Source: an uncultured Pelagibacteraceae bacterium (lineage in GTDB: Bacteria > Pseudomonadota > Alphaproteobacteria > Pelagibacterales > Pelagibacteraceae). From it: a stretch of DNA of 64,000 bases. Location of the stretch: NCBI GenBank assembly GCA_902596185.1, contig CACJSX010000001.1, positions 1 through 64,000 on the forward strand. Direction: 5' to 3'. Made by a program: the position numbers and the translations under genes. How positions within the stretch are numbered: the first letter of the stretch is position 1; each line of letters opens with the position of its first letter. Positions 10,631 through 20,898 of this stretch are shown in pieces. Below the pieces are notes generated by a model. The model was not told where the DNA came from. It saw only the letters and a list, made by a program, of their open reading frames with translations, and ran no database searches.

Positions 10631-11186
10631 GTGATCTTTTAGAAAGAATTCTTTGAAGAGTTCTTCTATGCATTTTAAGTCTTCTGGCTGTTTCTGAAAC
10701 ATTCCTATTACATAGCTCGAAAACTCTATGTATATGTTCCCATTTAACTCTGTCAGCCGACATGGGGTTTTCAGGTGGGGCTGCTTTTTTTGAAGGATCT
10801 GCCAATAATGCTTTCTCTACATCTTCTGCATCAGCAGGTTTTGCCAAATAATCTATAGCACCTTCTTTGATAGCAGCTACTGCCGTTGGAATATTTCCAT
10901 ATCCAGTTAACATGATAATCCTACTATCACTATTTGAAGACTGAATTTCTTTTACAACCTCAAGTCCATTACCATCTGCAAGCCTTAAGTCTACAACAGC
11001 AAAACCAGGTTTTTTAGTTTTTACAGATTCAACTCCCTTTTGCACACTCTCAGCTTGAAAAACCTCAAATCCTTTTTTTTCCATCGCTCTTGCTAAACGC
11101 TCTCGAAAAGGATTATCATCATCGACGATTAATAATGACTTATTCTCAAAATCGCTAAGATTCTGTAGTTTTGCTTCTTCTTTCAT
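10623..11186 (-). CDS. regA: RegA/ActR/PrrA-type redox response regulator with Fis-type HTH
   Basis: LLIVDDDNPFRERLARAMEKKGF and NVSETARRLKMHRRTLQRILSKRSPR, the canonical RegA C-terminus. Confidence 0.95.
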   Translation of the reverse strand: MKEEAKLQNLSDFENKSLLIVDDDNPFRERLARAMEKKGFEVFQAESVQKGVESVKTKKPGFAVVDLRLADGNGLEVVKEIQSSNSDSRIIMLTGYGNIPTAVAAIKEGAIDYLAKPADAEDVEKALLADPSKKAAPPENPMSADRVKWEHIHRVFELCNRNVSETARRLKMHRRTLQRILSKRSPR

Positions 11187-11353
11187 AGGCCTTATATGGG
11201 GTCTCTACAAGATATTACAATATATGAATTTTACGCATTTCTGGCTTGAATTATTTGCTTTACATTGGTGTTGTTTACTTTATATGCCAAAAAATATTAA
11301 AGTTTTTTTAAAAAAGACTTTTTTTTATTAAATTTTTTTTGGAGGCATTTACA

Positions 11354-12538
11354 ATGCAAAAATTTAAATCAGTTGAAGAATTAGTTAATCAGCTGAAACC
11401 TGAAAAACCAATTTACTGTATAAGAAAGAATTCCATAAAATCTGCTGTTAAATTTTTCCTAAACAAATTCCCAGGAAAAATATTATATGCAGTCAAAACT
11501 AATCCACATCCTGAAGTAATCAAAACAATCATAGAAAGTGGAGTTGAGCAATTTGATGTTGCGTCAATTGAGGAAATTAAAAATATTAGAACTTTTAGCA
11601 AAACAGCTAAATGCTCTTATATGCATACTGTTAAAAGTAGAGAAAGTATAAAAGAGGCATATTTTAATTATGGTGTAAAAACTTTTTCATTAGATACTAA
11701 AGATGAACTGATTAAAATAATTGAAAGTACAAATAATGCTAAAGATTTAGAATTATTTGTAAGAGTTGCTGTTTCAAATGAACATGCAGAAATTGATTTA
11801 TCTAAAAAATTTGGTGCCTTAACATCAGAAGCAATAGGTTTGTTAAGACTTATAAAACAACATGCTAAAAAGATTGGTTTAAGTTTTCATGTTGGTTCAC
11901 AATGTATGCATCCAATTTCTTATTCAAAAGGAATTAGTGAAATTGGAAATATAATTAAAAAAACAAAAATTATTCCAGATTACATTAATGTAGGTGGAGG
12001 TTTCCCTACAATCTATCCTGACTTAATTCCACAATCTTTAAGTAGTTATTTTAATGAAATAAATAAGAGTTTAGAAAATTTAAAGCTTGGAAAACTTCCT
12101 GAAATTATTTGTGAACCTGGTAGAGCTATAGTCGCAGAAAGTGGTTCAACAGTTGTAAGGATTAATTTAAGAAAAAAACAAAAGCTTTATATTAACGATG
12201 GTACTTATGGTACTCTTTTTGATGCAGGTACACCAAACATTGTATTCCCATCTAGAATGATTAAAGAAAATTCTAATAAAATAATTTCAAAAAAATTAAC
12301 TGCTTTTGATTTCTTTGGACCAACATGTGATAGCATGGATTATATGAAGGGTCCTTTTTTGCTTCCAAATAATATTAAAGAAAATGATTATATTGAACTT
12401 GGTCAACTTGGGGCATACGGATTGACATTTAGAACTCAGTTCAATGGTTATTACTCAAATGAAATTTACGAAGTTGAAGATAATCCAATAATGACAATGT
12501 ATGATAAAGACATTAACAAAGCTAACATGGTAGCTTAA
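11354..12538 (+). CDS. PLP-dependent fold-III ornithine (or ornithine/lysine) decarboxylase
   Basis: YAVKTNPHPEVIK (PLP Lys), FHVGSQC, CEPGRAIVAESG, FGPTCDSMD. GGAGG SD at 11341-11345 places the start at ATG 11354 rather than TTG 11339. Confidence 0.88.
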   Translation: MQKFKSVEELVNQLKPEKPIYCIRKNSIKSAVKFFLNKFPGKILYAVKTNPHPEVIKTIIESGVEQFDVASIEEIKNIRTFSKTAKCSYMHTVKSRESIKEAYFNYGVKTFSLDTKDELIKIIESTNNAKDLELFVRVAVSNEHAEIDLSKKFGALTSEAIGLLRLIKQHAKKIGLSFHVGSQCMHPISYSKGISEIGNIIKKTKIIPDYINVGGGFPTIYPDLIPQSLSSYFNEINKSLENLKLGKLPEIICEPGRAIVAESGSTVVRINLRKKQKLYINDGTYGTLFDAGTPNIVFPSRMIKENSNKIISKKLTAFDFFGPTCDSMDYMKGPFLLPNNIKENDYIELGQLGAYGLTFRTQFNGYYSNEIYEVEDNPIMTMYDKDINKANMVA

Positions 12539-13581
12539 TGTCAGGTCAAAAAAATCCAGGTCATAACAGTAAAAGAAATTTCTTAAAAAATCCCGTTGAG
12601 CACATCGATATAACTTCTTTTGATAGTAGAAAAATTATATCCTCAATGGAAAAAATGTCATTTGTTTCCAGAGAAACAGCAAATGCTGCTAATATTTATA
12701 ATGATATGCTTAAAGATAAAGATTGTACAATTTTCCTTACTTTAGCAGGCTCTACTTCAGCAGCTGGATGTATGAATATTTATAAAGATTTAGTTAAATA
12801 TAACATGGTAGATGCAATTGTTGCAACTGGCGCCTCAATAGTAGATATGGACTTTTTTGAAGCTCTTGGTTTTAAACATTATCAAGGTTCACAATTTCAA
12901 GATGATACTGAGTTGAGGAATAACTATATAGATAGAATTTACGATACCTATATAGATGAAGAAGAGCTTCAAATGTGTGATAAAATCATATGTGAAATCG
13001 CAAATAACTTAGAAGCGAGAAGCTACACTTCAAGAGAGTTCATTTATGAAATGGGAAAATATTTAAAAAATAACTCAAAGAAAAAGCACTCTTTAATTGA
13101 AACCGCTTTTGATAACAATGTTCCTATCTTCTGCCCTGCTTTTACTGACTCAAGCGCAGGATTCGGCTTAGTTATGCATCAAGAACAAAATCCAAAAAAA
13201 CATATGACAATAGACTCCGTTAGAGAATTTAGAGAACTAACAGAAATTAAAATCAAATCTAAAGGTTCTGGATTATTTATGATTGGTGGTGGTGTGCCTA
13301 AAAACTTTATTCAAGATACTGTTATTTGTGCTGAACTATTAGGAAAAGATGTAGACATGCATAAATATGCTGTTCAAATTACTGTTGCTGATAGTAGAGA
13401 CGGTGCTTGTAGCAGCTCCACTTTAAAAGAAGCAAGTTCATGGGGAAAAGTAGATATTACGAAAGAACAAATGGTGTTTGCAGAAGCAACTAGTGTTTTG
13501 CCATTAATTGCTAGTGATGCTTATCATAAAGGTGAGTGGAAAAACAGAACAAGAAAAAACTATACAAAAATTTTCGAATAA
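12538..13581 (+). CDS. Deoxyhypusine-synthase-like NAD-dependent aminobutyltransferase (SpeY/homospermidine-type candidate)
   Basis: FLTLAGSTSAAGC, VATGASIVDMD, GGGVPKNFIQD, EASSWGK (catalytic Lys position of DHS), LPLIASDAY. Confidence 0.85.
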   Translation: MSGQKNPGHNSKRNFLKNPVEHIDITSFDSRKIISSMEKMSFVSRETANAANIYNDMLKDKDCTIFLTLAGSTSAAGCMNIYKDLVKYNMVDAIVATGASIVDMDFFEALGFKHYQGSQFQDDTELRNNYIDRIYDTYIDEEELQMCDKIICEIANNLEARSYTSREFIYEMGKYLKNNSKKKHSLIETAFDNNVPIFCPAFTDSSAGFGLVMHQEQNPKKHMTIDSVREFRELTEIKIKSKGSGLFMIGGGVPKNFIQDTVICAELLGKDVDMHKYAVQITVADSRDGACSSSTLKEASSWGKVDITKEQMVFAEATSVLPLIASDAYHKGEWKNRTRKNYTKIFE

Positions 13582-13583
13582 AA

Positions 13584-14459
13584 TTGAAATATCTCTCAAA
13601 TAAAAATGGATTTTTAGGAATTGATAATAAATTTAGCTTTAAAGAAAAAGCTGTAATTGTTCCATTTGGTTTAGAAAAAACTGTCAGTTATGGGGGAGGA
13701 ACAAGAAATGGACCTAAAGAAATTATAAAAGCATCTCATCAAGTTGAGTTATATGATGAAGAACTAAACTGCGAACCTTATAAAAAAATTGGTATTAAAA
13801 CCTTAAAACCATTTAAAATAGACAAAAATATTAAAAAAGCCCTGAATAAAATCTCAAAGATTAATAAAGAGATTTTAGATAAAAAGCTTTTCCCAATGAC
13901 TTTGGGTGGAGAGCATTCAATAACACCTGGATGTATTGTCCCTTTTACTAAAAAATATAAAAATATTTGCCTCTTGCATTTTGATGCCCATGCAGATTTA
14001 CGTCAAAGTTATAATGGAGAAAAATTTTCACATGCCTCAGCAATTAGAAGATGTTTGGATTATAAAAATGTTTCTTTAATTTCATTTGGGATAAGAAACA
14101 TCTCGGAAAGTGAAATCCCGTTTTTAAAAAAGAATTCTTCACGAATAAATATTTTTTGGGCAAAAGATAAAAAAAAATGGAATTTGTCTAAATTTAAAAA
14201 ACTGATTAAAAACAAAACTGTTTACCTTACATTCGATGTAGATGGACTAGATTCAAGTATTATGCCTGCAACTGGTACACCTGAACCAGGAGGACTTTTG
14301 TGGGACGAAACATTAGATATAATAAGAATTGCAGCTAAAAACTCAAAAATTGTTGGTGCAGATATTAATGAACTGTCTCCAATTAAAGGATTTAATTCTT
14401 ATAATTTTCTTGTTGCAAAATTAGCTTATAAGATTTTGTCTTATAAATTTTTATATTAA
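13584..14459 (+). CDS. speB: Agmatinase / ureohydrolase family
   Basis: GGEHSITPG, HFDAHADLR, TFDVDGLDSSIMPATGTPEPGGL. TTG 13584 directly after the upstream stop is preferred over GTG 13536. Confidence 0.88.
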   Translation: MKYLSNKNGFLGIDNKFSFKEKAVIVPFGLEKTVSYGGGTRNGPKEIIKASHQVELYDEELNCEPYKKIGIKTLKPFKIDKNIKKALNKISKINKEILDKKLFPMTLGGEHSITPGCIVPFTKKYKNICLLHFDAHADLRQSYNGEKFSHASAIRRCLDYKNVSLISFGIRNISESEIPFLKKNSSRINIFWAKDKKKWNLSKFKKLIKNKTVYLTFDVDGLDSSIMPATGTPEPGGLLWDETLDIIRIAAKNSKIVGADINELSPIKGFNSYNFLVAKLAYKILSYKFLY

Positions 14460-15010
14460 ACTTTAATTGGTTTAATAATTTTCAATAATATTCTGAATGG
14501 TATCAACATTATTACAGCAACTAAAATTTTAACCGCTAAATCTCCAAGAGATAAAGTAACCCAGGGCACTCCTGTTGCATAAAATGATATTGAGAAAAAT
14601 AAAAATGTATCGACTGTTGATCCAATCAAAGATGAAGTAAGTGGAGCTACAAACCACTCTTTTTTTCTTAATCTATCAAAAATTTGAATGTCTAACAATT
14701 GAGCGGTAATAAAAGCTACCCCTGATCCTATTGCAATTCTAACAGAGATTAAATCTGCAAAATCAGTTGAGAATAGCAATGTAAATATAATTCCAATTAA
14801 AAAGCCCAAATATACAATTTGCCTTGCTAATAATTTTCCATATGACCTATTTGCTAAATCTGTTATTAAAAAAGCTATTGGGTAACTAAAAGCTCCATAA
14901 GTTAAAATCTCATTTAATCCAAAATAGTTTATTGGGAACTGAACTAAATAATTAGAAGATAGTACAACAACCCCCATCATTATCGACAGGGTGATAAATA
15001 ATTTGTTCAT
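14456..15010 (-). CDS. yhhQ: Queuosine precursor transporter, YhhQ/VUT family
   Basis: LTYGAFSYPIAFLITDLANRSYGK; GSTVDTFLFFSISFYATG. Confidence 0.85.
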   Translation of the reverse strand: MNKLFITLSIMMGVVVLSSNYLVQFPINYFGLNEILTYGAFSYPIAFLITDLANRSYGKLLARQIVYLGFLIGIIFTLLFSTDFADLISVRIAIGSGVAFITAQLLDIQIFDRLRKKEWFVAPLTSSLIGSTVDTFLFFSISFYATGVPWVTLSLGDLAVKILVAVIMLIPFRILLKIIKPIKV

Positions 15011-15321
15011 TAAGCTGATTTAGCTACAGGTTTCTTTTTAAAAGGAGATTTAATTAAAACTACTTTTTTTAACTTTTTTAACCTAGGAGATAAATTTTTA
15101 TTTTTTACAGTTTTTAAAAATTCATCAAAACTGCCTTTTTTGTCAACTGACCTTACACCTGAGTTGCTTACAGTAAGTTTTAAACTTCTTCCAGTGAGCT
15201 CACTTGTAAATTTTACTTTTTTAAGATTAGGTAAAAATCTTCTTTTAGTCTTATTGTTAGCATGACTAACATTATGACCTTTCATAGGAATTTTACCGGT
15301 AAGTTCGCATTTTTTTGACAT
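15010..15321 (-). CDS. rpmB: 50S ribosomal protein L28
   Basis: [35 protein letters not shown]; start trimmed from the ORF at 15423. Confidence 0.96.
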   Translation of the reverse strand: MSKKCELTGKIPMKGHNVSHANNKTKRRFLPNLKKVKFTSELTGRSLKLTVSNSGVRSVDKKGSFDEFLKTVKNKNLSPRLKKLKKVVLIKSPFKKKPVAKSA

Positions 15322-15373
15322 AATAACAATGCCTATATAAGGGGAGATATTGAAGGCGTCAAGTTTAATACAT

Positions 15374-16426
15374 TTAAGAAAAAGTTTTATTTCCCACAAT
15401 TTCTGTGAAATTTTTGACACCATCTCTTATAAGTAATTCTTTTAGGTCTTTTTTAATGATGCCAGCAATATTGGGTCCTTGAAATACCATACCGGTGTAC
15501 AACTGAACATAATCTGCTCCTAATAAAAACTTATCATAAGCTGCTTTACCTGAGTCAACGCCACCTACTCCAATTATTTTAATTTTACCCTTAATTAAAT
15601 TGTAGAATTTACTTATTAAAAAATTTGATTTTTTTTCAATAGGTTTTCCAGATAAACCACCTTTTTGATGTCTCTGTATATTTTGAAGTGTTTCCCTAGA
15701 AGCTTCTGAAGTATTTGAAATTATTATTGCGCTTATTTCATTTTCCAAAAGTATTTCTGAAATTAAATCTATTTGATTTTCATTTATATCTGGTGAAATC
15801 TTTACAGCTATAGGAATTTCAGTTTTTAATTGTTTTTTTTTCTCTGAGACAGATTTTAATAACTCTTTTAATTTATTCTCTTCATGAAAATTTCTAAGAT
15901 TTTCAGTATTTGGTGAAGAAATATTAATTGTAATATAATCTGCAACCTCAGAAAATTTTTCTAATCCAATTAAATAATCATTCAATCTATCATTAGAGTC
16001 TTTGTTTGGACCTACATTTACACCTAGTACACCTAGTTTTTTATTAGATTTTATTCTGTTTAATATCCTATCTGATCCATGGTTGTTAAAACCTAACCTA
16101 TTAATTAATGCTTGATCTTCTACCAATCTAAATACTCTCGGTTTTTCATTTCCATATTGTTTTATTGGTGTAACCGTACCTACTTCAACAAATCCAAAAC
16201 CCAATTTAAATAAAGGGTTGTATACCTCTGCATTCTTATCAAAACCTGCCGCAATACCGATAGGATTATCAAGATCTTGATTAAATAATTTGGTTTTTAA
16301 AAGGGGTTCATTTTTGTTTTCATCAAATATATTTGATACTAAATTGAGTTTAAGAGATTGAATTGCTAAAAAATGTGCTCTTTCAGGATCTATTTTAAAT
16401 ATTAAAGATCTTAAATTTGAATACAT
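15374..16426 (-). CDS. pyrD: Dihydroorotate dehydrogenase (quinone), class 2
   Basis: [71 protein letters not shown]. Confidence 0.97.
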   Translation of the reverse strand: MYSNLRSLIFKIDPERAHFLAIQSLKLNLVSNIFDENKNEPLLKTKLFNQDLDNPIGIAAGFDKNAEVYNPLFKLGFGFVEVGTVTPIKQYGNEKPRVFRLVEDQALINRLGFNNHGSDRILNRIKSNKKLGVLGVNVGPNKDSNDRLNDYLIGLEKFSEVADYITINISSPNTENLRNFHEENKLKELLKSVSEKKKQLKTEIPIAVKISPDINENQIDLISEILLENEISAIIISNTSEASRETLQNIQRHQKGGLSGKPIEKKSNFLISKFYNLIKGKIKIIGVGGVDSGKAAYDKFLLGADYVQLYTGMVFQGPNIAGIIKKDLKELLIRDGVKNFTEIVGNKTFS

Positions 16427-17988
16427 TATTTTAATTTACTAATTATCAACTCTTTTGTTTCGTTAACACCAAAAAAACTTATAAAAAAACCCATTCTAGG
16501 TCCATTTTCATCTCCAAACACCACTTCATAAATTAATTTAAACCAATCTCTTAAGTTTTCTGCATACCCATTCTCTTTACCTGTTGAATAAATTAATGTT
16601 TGTATATCCTCTGGAGACATCTGATCATTACATCGTTCTAAAGTCTTAACTAAAGCTTGTAGCGCTAATTTTTCATTATCAGATGGATTTTTATATTTTT
16701 TTTGAGCTTTAATAACATCATTAAAATACTTGATTGCATAACCAACTAGTCCATCAAAAATTAGAAAGTTTTTTTCATGAATGTTAGATTTATATTTTTT
16801 AACAAACTTCCATAATAAATCTTTGTTATCAGCATTGCTTGTTTCAACTAAATTCAACAACATAGAAAAAGACATAATCATTTCTTCCTTTGGAATATTG
16901 CCATTATGAACATGCCAAACAGGATTCATTACTAATTGTTGTTCAGTTTGTTTTTTTGATTTTTCAATATTATCAAGGTACTCATCTACAGCTTTAGGCA
17001 CTATTTCTTTATAAAGCTTTTTTGCTCTTTTTGGATTTTGATACATGTATAAAGATAAGCTTTCAGGTGAGGCATATTTTAACCACTGGTCGATAGTGAT
17101 ACCGTTTCCTTTTGATTTTGAAATTTTTTCACCCTTTTCATCAAGAAATAATTCATAAGCAAATCCAGATGGGTGTTTTTTACCAATTAAATTTATAATT
17201 TTAGTTGATAAAATTGCACTCTCAATAAGGTCTTTTCCATACATTTCAAAATCTATATCTAGAGCATACCATCTCATTGCCCAATCAACTTTCCATTGTA
17301 ATTTGCAATTTCCATCCAAAATACTAGATTCTAGTTTTTTACCTTTGTTATCAAAAATTATTTTAGAATTTTTTTTATCAATTTCTATAACTGGAATTTC
17401 GAGAACATGACCTGTATCTGGACAAATGGGTAAAAAAGGACAGTAAGTTTGTTGACGTTCTTTGCCTAAAGTTGGAAGTATAATATTCATTATACTATCA
17501 TAATTTTCTAAAATAATTTTCAAAGTTGGGTTGAAAAAACCACCTTTATATAAAGATGTCGAACTTTTAAAACTGTATTTAAAATTAAAACTATTTAAAA
17601 AATCTTTTAACATTTCATTATTATGTTCTCCAAAACTTGCAAATTTTTCAAATGGATCTGGAACTTGTGTTAATGGTTTATGTAAGTTTTCGTTTAGTAA
17701 TTCCTGATTAGGAACATTATCAGGAACTTTTCTTAAACCATCCATATCATCGGAAAAAGTAATTATTTCCGTTGGTAGATCTGTAAGTTGCTTTAAGGCA
17801 TTAACCATCATTGAAGTCCTTGCAACTTCACCAAATGTTCCGATATGCGGAAGGCCACTTGGACCATATCCTGTTTGAAGAGTAATTTTCCCTTTTTTAT
17901 CAATAAATGATTTTCTCTCACGAAGCATTTTTTTTGCTTCAACGAAAGGCCAAGCACTTGTTTTGTCTAAAATTTCTTTTTTAATCAC
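16426..17988 (-). CDS. lysK: Lysyl-tRNA synthetase, class I
   Basis: GPSGLPHIGTFGEVARTSMM (HIGH), KISKSKGNGITIDQWL (KMSKS-like); GTG start. Confidence 0.96.
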   Translation of the reverse strand: MIKKEILDKTSAWPFVEAKKMLRERKSFIDKKGKITLQTGYGPSGLPHIGTFGEVARTSMMVNALKQLTDLPTEIITFSDDMDGLRKVPDNVPNQELLNENLHKPLTQVPDPFEKFASFGEHNNEMLKDFLNSFNFKYSFKSSTSLYKGGFFNPTLKIILENYDSIMNIILPTLGKERQQTYCPFLPICPDTGHVLEIPVIEIDKKNSKIIFDNKGKKLESSILDGNCKLQWKVDWAMRWYALDIDFEMYGKDLIESAILSTKIINLIGKKHPSGFAYELFLDEKGEKISKSKGNGITIDQWLKYASPESLSLYMYQNPKRAKKLYKEIVPKAVDEYLDNIEKSKKQTEQQLVMNPVWHVHNGNIPKEEMIMSFSMLLNLVETSNADNKDLLWKFVKKYKSNIHEKNFLIFDGLVGYAIKYFNDVIKAQKKYKNPSDNEKLALQALVKTLERCNDQMSPEDIQTLIYSTGKENGYAENLRDWFKLIYEVVFGDENGPRMGFFISFFGVNETKELIISKLK

Positions 17989-18079
17989 GAATATATCATT
18001 TATAAAAATCTTAAATTGGCGATTTTATTAATTCTTATAGAGTTGAAATTTATTTACCATAAAATAATGTTCTTTCAAA

Positions 18080-19519
18080 ATGTCTAATTATAAAACTGTT
18101 TTTTTTACACTGGGAATTTTACAAATAATTTTAGGGGTCTCAATGTTCATCCCTATAATTGCTCAATTTATTTATTCTGAAATAGATTCATCATTTTTTG
18201 GCGCATCTATTGTTACTATAATTTTTGGATCATTATTTTTTCTTTCAAATCTTGACCACGACAAAAAGTTAAATTTACAACAAGCATTTTTATTAACTGC
18301 TTTGTCGTGGTTAAGTATTGCTATTTTTGGATCTTTACCATTTATATTTTCGACTATGGAGCTTTCAATTACTGATGCTTTTTTTGAGAGTATGTCTGGT
18401 ATTACAACAACTGGATCTACAATTATTTCAAACTTAGAGAATACACCAAAAGGCATTCTATTATGGAGAGCAATACTTCAGTGGTTGGGTGGCATTGGTA
18501 TAATTGTAATGGCAATCACCCTAATGCCTATAATGAATGTAGGTGGTATGCAATTATTTAAAATTTCTAGCAACGACTCATCTGAAAAAATTCTTCCTAA
18601 ATCGAAACAAATAGCTTTGAGACTTATTTATATTTATTCAGGTCTAACTGCTCTTTGTGCATTATCATATTGGATATTTGGAATGGGAAAATTTGATAGT
18701 TTAACTCATTCTATGACTACTATAGCTACAGGTGGATTTTCTAATTATAATCAATCTATCGGATATTTTGACAGTGTTTCTATAGAAATATCATCAATGA
18801 TCTTTATAATTTTAGGAAGCATTCCATTTATTGCATATATTAAATTTATTAATGGTAATAAAAGAATATTTTTAAACGATATTCAAATCAGAACATTTAT
18901 TAAAATAATAATTATAAGCATTATTATATTATCAATTTATTTATTATTTAATAATAACGAAAACTTTAGTTTAAGATCTATTTTTTTTAATACAATTTCA
19001 ATATTAACTGGAACAGGTTATGTAAATGCTGAATTTGATGGTTGGGGAAGTTTTCCTATAACAATATTTCTTGCATTAATGTTTATTGGGGGCTGTGCTG
19101 GATCAACTACTTGTGGTGTCAAAATTTTTAGAATTCAAATTCTATATTTATTTATATTAAATCAATTAAAAAAAATTATATATCCCAAGGGAATATTTAT
19201 AATTAAATACGATCAAGGATCTGTTGATGATAAATTTATTGCATCAATAATTTCATTTATTTATTTTTACTTTGTTATTTTTTTTATATTGGCTGCATTA
19301 TTATCATTAACAGGTCTCGATTTTATAACTGCTATCTCTGGAGCAGCAACATCAATTTCAAATGTTGGTCCAGGTTTAGGTCCTATAATTGGGCCTAATG
19401 GAGATTTTTCAGCTTTACCTGATATTTCTAAATGGATCTTAACTGTAGGTATGATTTTAGGTAGACTTGAGTTGTTTGCAATATTAGTATTGTTCTTACC
19501 ATCTTTTTGGAGAAATTAA
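18080..19519 (+). CDS. trkH: Trk potassium uptake protein TrkH
   Basis: ESMSGITTTGSTI, GGCAGSTTCGVKIFR, SNVGPGLG selectivity-loop motifs. Confidence 0.95.
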   Translation: MSNYKTVFFTLGILQIILGVSMFIPIIAQFIYSEIDSSFFGASIVTIIFGSLFFLSNLDHDKKLNLQQAFLLTALSWLSIAIFGSLPFIFSTMELSITDAFFESMSGITTTGSTIISNLENTPKGILLWRAILQWLGGIGIIVMAITLMPIMNVGGMQLFKISSNDSSEKILPKSKQIALRLIYIYSGLTALCALSYWIFGMGKFDSLTHSMTTIATGGFSNYNQSIGYFDSVSIEISSMIFIILGSIPFIAYIKFINGNKRIFLNDIQIRTFIKIIIISIIILSIYLLFNNNENFSLRSIFFNTISILTGTGYVNAEFDGWGSFPITIFLALMFIGGCAGSTTCGVKIFRIQILYLFILNQLKKIIYPKGIFIIKYDQGSVDDKFIASIISFIYFYFVIFFILAALLSLTGLDFITAISGAATSISNVGPGLGPIIGPNGDFSALPDISKWILTVGMILGRLELFAILVLFLPSFWRN

Positions 19520-19521
19520 TT

Positions 19522-20898
19522 ATGTCTGAAACAAAGAAACAAACATGGCTTGACTCTCTTGTAGTTTATAAAGATATTCGAATGGTAAGAATTCTTTTAT
19601 TGGGTGCAATAAGTGGTTTCCCTTGGGTATTGATTGCAAGCAGCTTGAGTCTTTGGCTTAAAGAAGAAGGTCTTAGTAGATCAACAATTGGATGGGCAGG
19701 TTTAATTTTTGGAGTATACGCTTTCAATTATTTGTGGGCCCCCATTATAGATAGAATTCAAATTCCAATACTTACAAAAAAATTAGGTCATAGAAGAGGC
19801 TGGATAGTTTTGATGCAGTTAATTATTTTATTAAGTCTTGTTGTTTGGAGTGTCATTAATCCAACTGAAAATTTGGCTTTATTAATTACTGTAGGTTTAA
19901 TTATTGCTATCGCATCAGCAACCCAAGACATAACTGTAGATGCATTAAGAATTGAACAGATAAATGAAAATGAAGGAAAATCAATGGCTGCAGGTGCGGC
20001 CATGGCTGTTGTTGGTTGGTGGACAGGTTATAAATTAGGTGGAGTTGTTGCTTTATTTACGGCAGAATTTTTTGAAAACCTAGGGGTAGCTGACTACTGG
20101 CAAGCTACTTTTTTAATTTTAGGTATTTTAATAATTTTAATGAATATTGGATTAATGTTTGTTCATGAACCTATAGAAACAAATAGACAAGCAAAACAAA
20201 GAGAAACAGACAAATTGATTGAAGGAAAACTTGGATCTAGCAATATAATTACAAACTTTATTGCATATATTACAGGAACTATAGGCGGACCTATTATTAG
20301 TTTTTTTAAAAAAAATGGTTTTGCCATTGCGGCTGGAATTCTAGGATTTGTTTTCTTGTTTAAGATAGGTGAGGCTTTTATGGGAAGAATGTCTATTGTC
20401 TTTTATAAAGAAATTGGTTTCTCCAAAGGTCAAATTGCAATTTATTCAAAAGGACTTGGTTGGATAACAACAGTTGTATTTACTTTGTTGGGTGGAGTAA
20501 TGGCCATGAGAGCTGGAACAATTAAAACTATGTTCTTTGCTGGTGGGTTAATGGCTATAACAAATCTTTTATTTGCAGTTTTAGCATGGACTGGAAAATC
20601 AGAAATTTTATTTGCAATTGCAGTTATAGCTGATGATATCACAGCAGCTTTTGCAACTGTAGCATTTGTTGCGTTTATATCATTACTAGTTGATAGAACT
20701 TATACAGCCACACAATATGCATTACTTGCTTCAATTGGTACTGCTGGTCGTACTACCCTGGCTTCATCATCGGGAGCTTTGGTTGACTGGTTGAACGGAG
20801 ATTGGGGAACATTTTTTGTTTTAACGACTATAATGGTGATACCATCATTAGTTTGTTTATGGTTAATAAAAAACAATATTAAAATTGGTGAAAAATAA
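19522..20898 (+). CDS. ampG: AmpG-like MFS muropeptide permease
   Basis: LLLGAISGFPWVLIASSLSLWLKEEGLSRSTIGWAGL; LWAPIIDRI; ASATQDITVDALRIE; start moved to ATG 19522. Confidence 0.85.
   Translation: MSETKKQTWLDSLVVYKDIRMVRILLLGAISGFPWVLIASSLSLWLKEEGLSRSTIGWAGLIFGVYAFNYLWAPIIDRIQIPILTKKLGHRRGWIVLMQLIILLSLVVWSVINPTENLALLITVGLIIAIASATQDITVDALRIEQINENEGKSMAAGAAMAVVGWWTGYKLGGVVALFTAEFFENLGVADYWQATFLILGILIILMNIGLMFVHEPIETNRQAKQRETDKLIEGKLGSSNIITNFIAYITGTIGGPIISFFKKNGFAIAAGILGFVFLFKIGEAFMGRMSIVFYKEIGFSKGQIAIYSKGLGWITTVVFTLLGGVMAMRAGTIKTMFFAGGLMAITNLLFAVLAWTGKSEILFAIAVIADDITAAFATVAFVAFISLLVDRTYTATQYALLASIGTAGRTTLASSSGALVDWLNGDWGTFFVLTTIMVIPSLVCLWLIKNNIKIGEK

Noticed and set aside
11339-11353. TTG start of the decarboxylase ORF (MEAFT...)
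   Set aside because: It overlaps the GGAGG Shine-Dalgarno; ATG 11354 is the better start.
15322-15423. N-terminal extension of the L28 ORF
   Set aside because: L28 begins at [10 protein letters not shown]; the extension lies largely in the upstream pyrD end and gap.
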